A program made the position numbers and the translations under genes. Under the pieces are notes generated by a model. It was not told where the DNA came from. It made no database searches and worked only from the letters and a program-made list of their open reading frames with translations. From assembly GCA_002324875.1 (NCBI GenBank), contig NTJG01000001.1, positions 62,001 through 126,000 on the forward strand: a stretch of 64,000 bases of DNA, given 5' to 3'. The stretch is from Lysobacteraceae bacterium NML93-0793 (GTDB lineage: Bacteria; Pseudomonadota; Gammaproteobacteria; Xanthomonadales; Xanthomonadaceae). Shown here piece after piece: positions 63,646 to 64,000 of the stretch. Every line of letters begins with the position of its first letter. Within the stretch, counting starts at the first letter, position 1.

Positions 63646-64000
63646 ATGGACCACGTCTTCATCGAAGGCCTCGAGATCGAGGCGCTGATCGGCATCTACG
63701 ACTGGGAGCGGCGCATCCGCCAGCCGCTGGTGTTCGATCTCGAGATGCGCTTCGACAACCGCGTGCCCGCGGCCAGCGACGACATCGCCGACACGCTGAA
63801 CTACAAGGCCGTCAGCAAGCGCCTGATCGAGTACGTCTCGGCCTCGGATTTCGGCCTCGTCGAGACGCTGGCCGAGCGCTGCGCGGCAATTGTGATCGAG
63901 GAGTTCAACGTCGCTTCGGTACGCTTGAAGCTCAGCAAGCCGGGTGCGGTGCGTGGTGCACGCGCGGTCGGCGTAACCATCGAGCGCAGTCGCCCGGCCT
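63646..64000 (+). CDS. folB: dihydroneopterin aldolase (partial, runs off the window)
   Basis: The first 118 residues of the folate-pathway enzyme that converts dihydroneopterin to 6-hydroxymethyl-dihydropterin and glycolaldehyde. Recognised by MDHVFIEGLEIEALIGIYDW, the substrate-site TLNYKAVSKR, VETLAERCAAIV and the LKLSKPGAVRGARAVGV block with the catalytic Lys-Pro. It continues past position 64000. Placement after tsaD is common in related genomes. Confidence 0.93.
   Translation, partial: MDHVFIEGLEIEALIGIYDWERRIRQPLVFDLEMRFDNRVPAASDDIADTLNYKAVSKRLIEYVSASDFGLVETLAERCAAIVIEEFNVASVRLKLSKPGAVRGARAVGVTIERSRPA

Overview
The window is a high-G+C stretch (about two thirds G+C by eye) packed with ordinary chromosomal genes. 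Gene content, the style of the interspersed hairpin repeats and the order tsaD / rpsU-yqeY-dnaG suggest a gammaproteobacterium of the Lysobacteraceae (Xanthomonadaceae), something like Lysobacter or Luteimonas. This placement is inference; no rRNA gene is present to confirm it. There is no CRISPR array, no complete tRNA and no intact transposase gene.

Layout. 0.2-2.2 kb: an aldo/keto reductase and a zinc-independent NADP oxidoreductase. 2.25-4.1 kb: a tandemly duplicated intergenic block carrying two 404-bp inverted-repeat elements, hexamer arrays and a second copy of the last codons of icd. 4.0-11.5 kb, minus strand: monomeric isocitrate dehydrogenase, a lipoprotein, a LysM protein, queF, a small exported protein and two paralogous M20 amidohydrolases. 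11.7-13.7 kb: transaldolase, a PAP2 phosphatase lipoprotein and a small Cys-rich protein. 13.9-17.1 kb, minus: the methionine importer metN-metI-metQ. 17.2-20 kb: class I fructose-bisphosphate aldolase, a MipA/OmpV protein and an MntR-like regulator. 20.3-27.1 kb, minus: ribonucleotide reductase nrdA-nrdB, a low-G+C two-gene insertion, then flavodoxin, thioredoxin, a thioesterase and a 31-residue membrane peptide. 27.1-34.7 kb: two convergent truncated gene remnants, a CysB-like regulator, an M14 peptidase and a TonB-dependent receptor. 34.8-46 kb: zapE, a hydrolase, an exported nuclease, cytochrome c5, ETF-ubiquinone oxidoreductase, a DUF1820 protein, a rhomboid protease, a FadL porin and an AEC transporter. 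45.3-48.6 kb: putA. 48.8-57 kb, plus: a cytochrome c oxidase cluster (coxB, coxA, small protein, ctaG, coxC, surf1, SCO-like protein, ctaA, cyoE). 57-62.3 kb, minus: a lipoprotein, dnaG, yihY, a GNAT acetyltransferase, yqeY and rpsU. 62.5 kb to the end, plus: tsaD and the start of folB.

The most notable unit is the nrdAB control region. On the minus strand a consensus-like promoter (TTGACG, 17 nt, TATCTT) is overlapped by two NrdR-box-like palindromes 32 bp apart, and its long leader carries a clear cobalamin riboswitch. Aerobic ribonucleotide reductase therefore looks to be controlled twice, by NrdR and by vitamin B12. Downstream, a low-G+C, phage-like gene pair and three related REP hairpins have broken up what was probably one nrdA-nrdB-flavodoxin-thioredoxin unit.

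Several repeat families recur: a GGGTCRGAGTC-type hairpin around nrdB, a CCGTCATTCCCGCG hairpin (three copies), and a GATTCGGGATTGGGGATT-type hairpin (three copies). Many long open frames opposite the real genes are high-G+C shadows and are left out.
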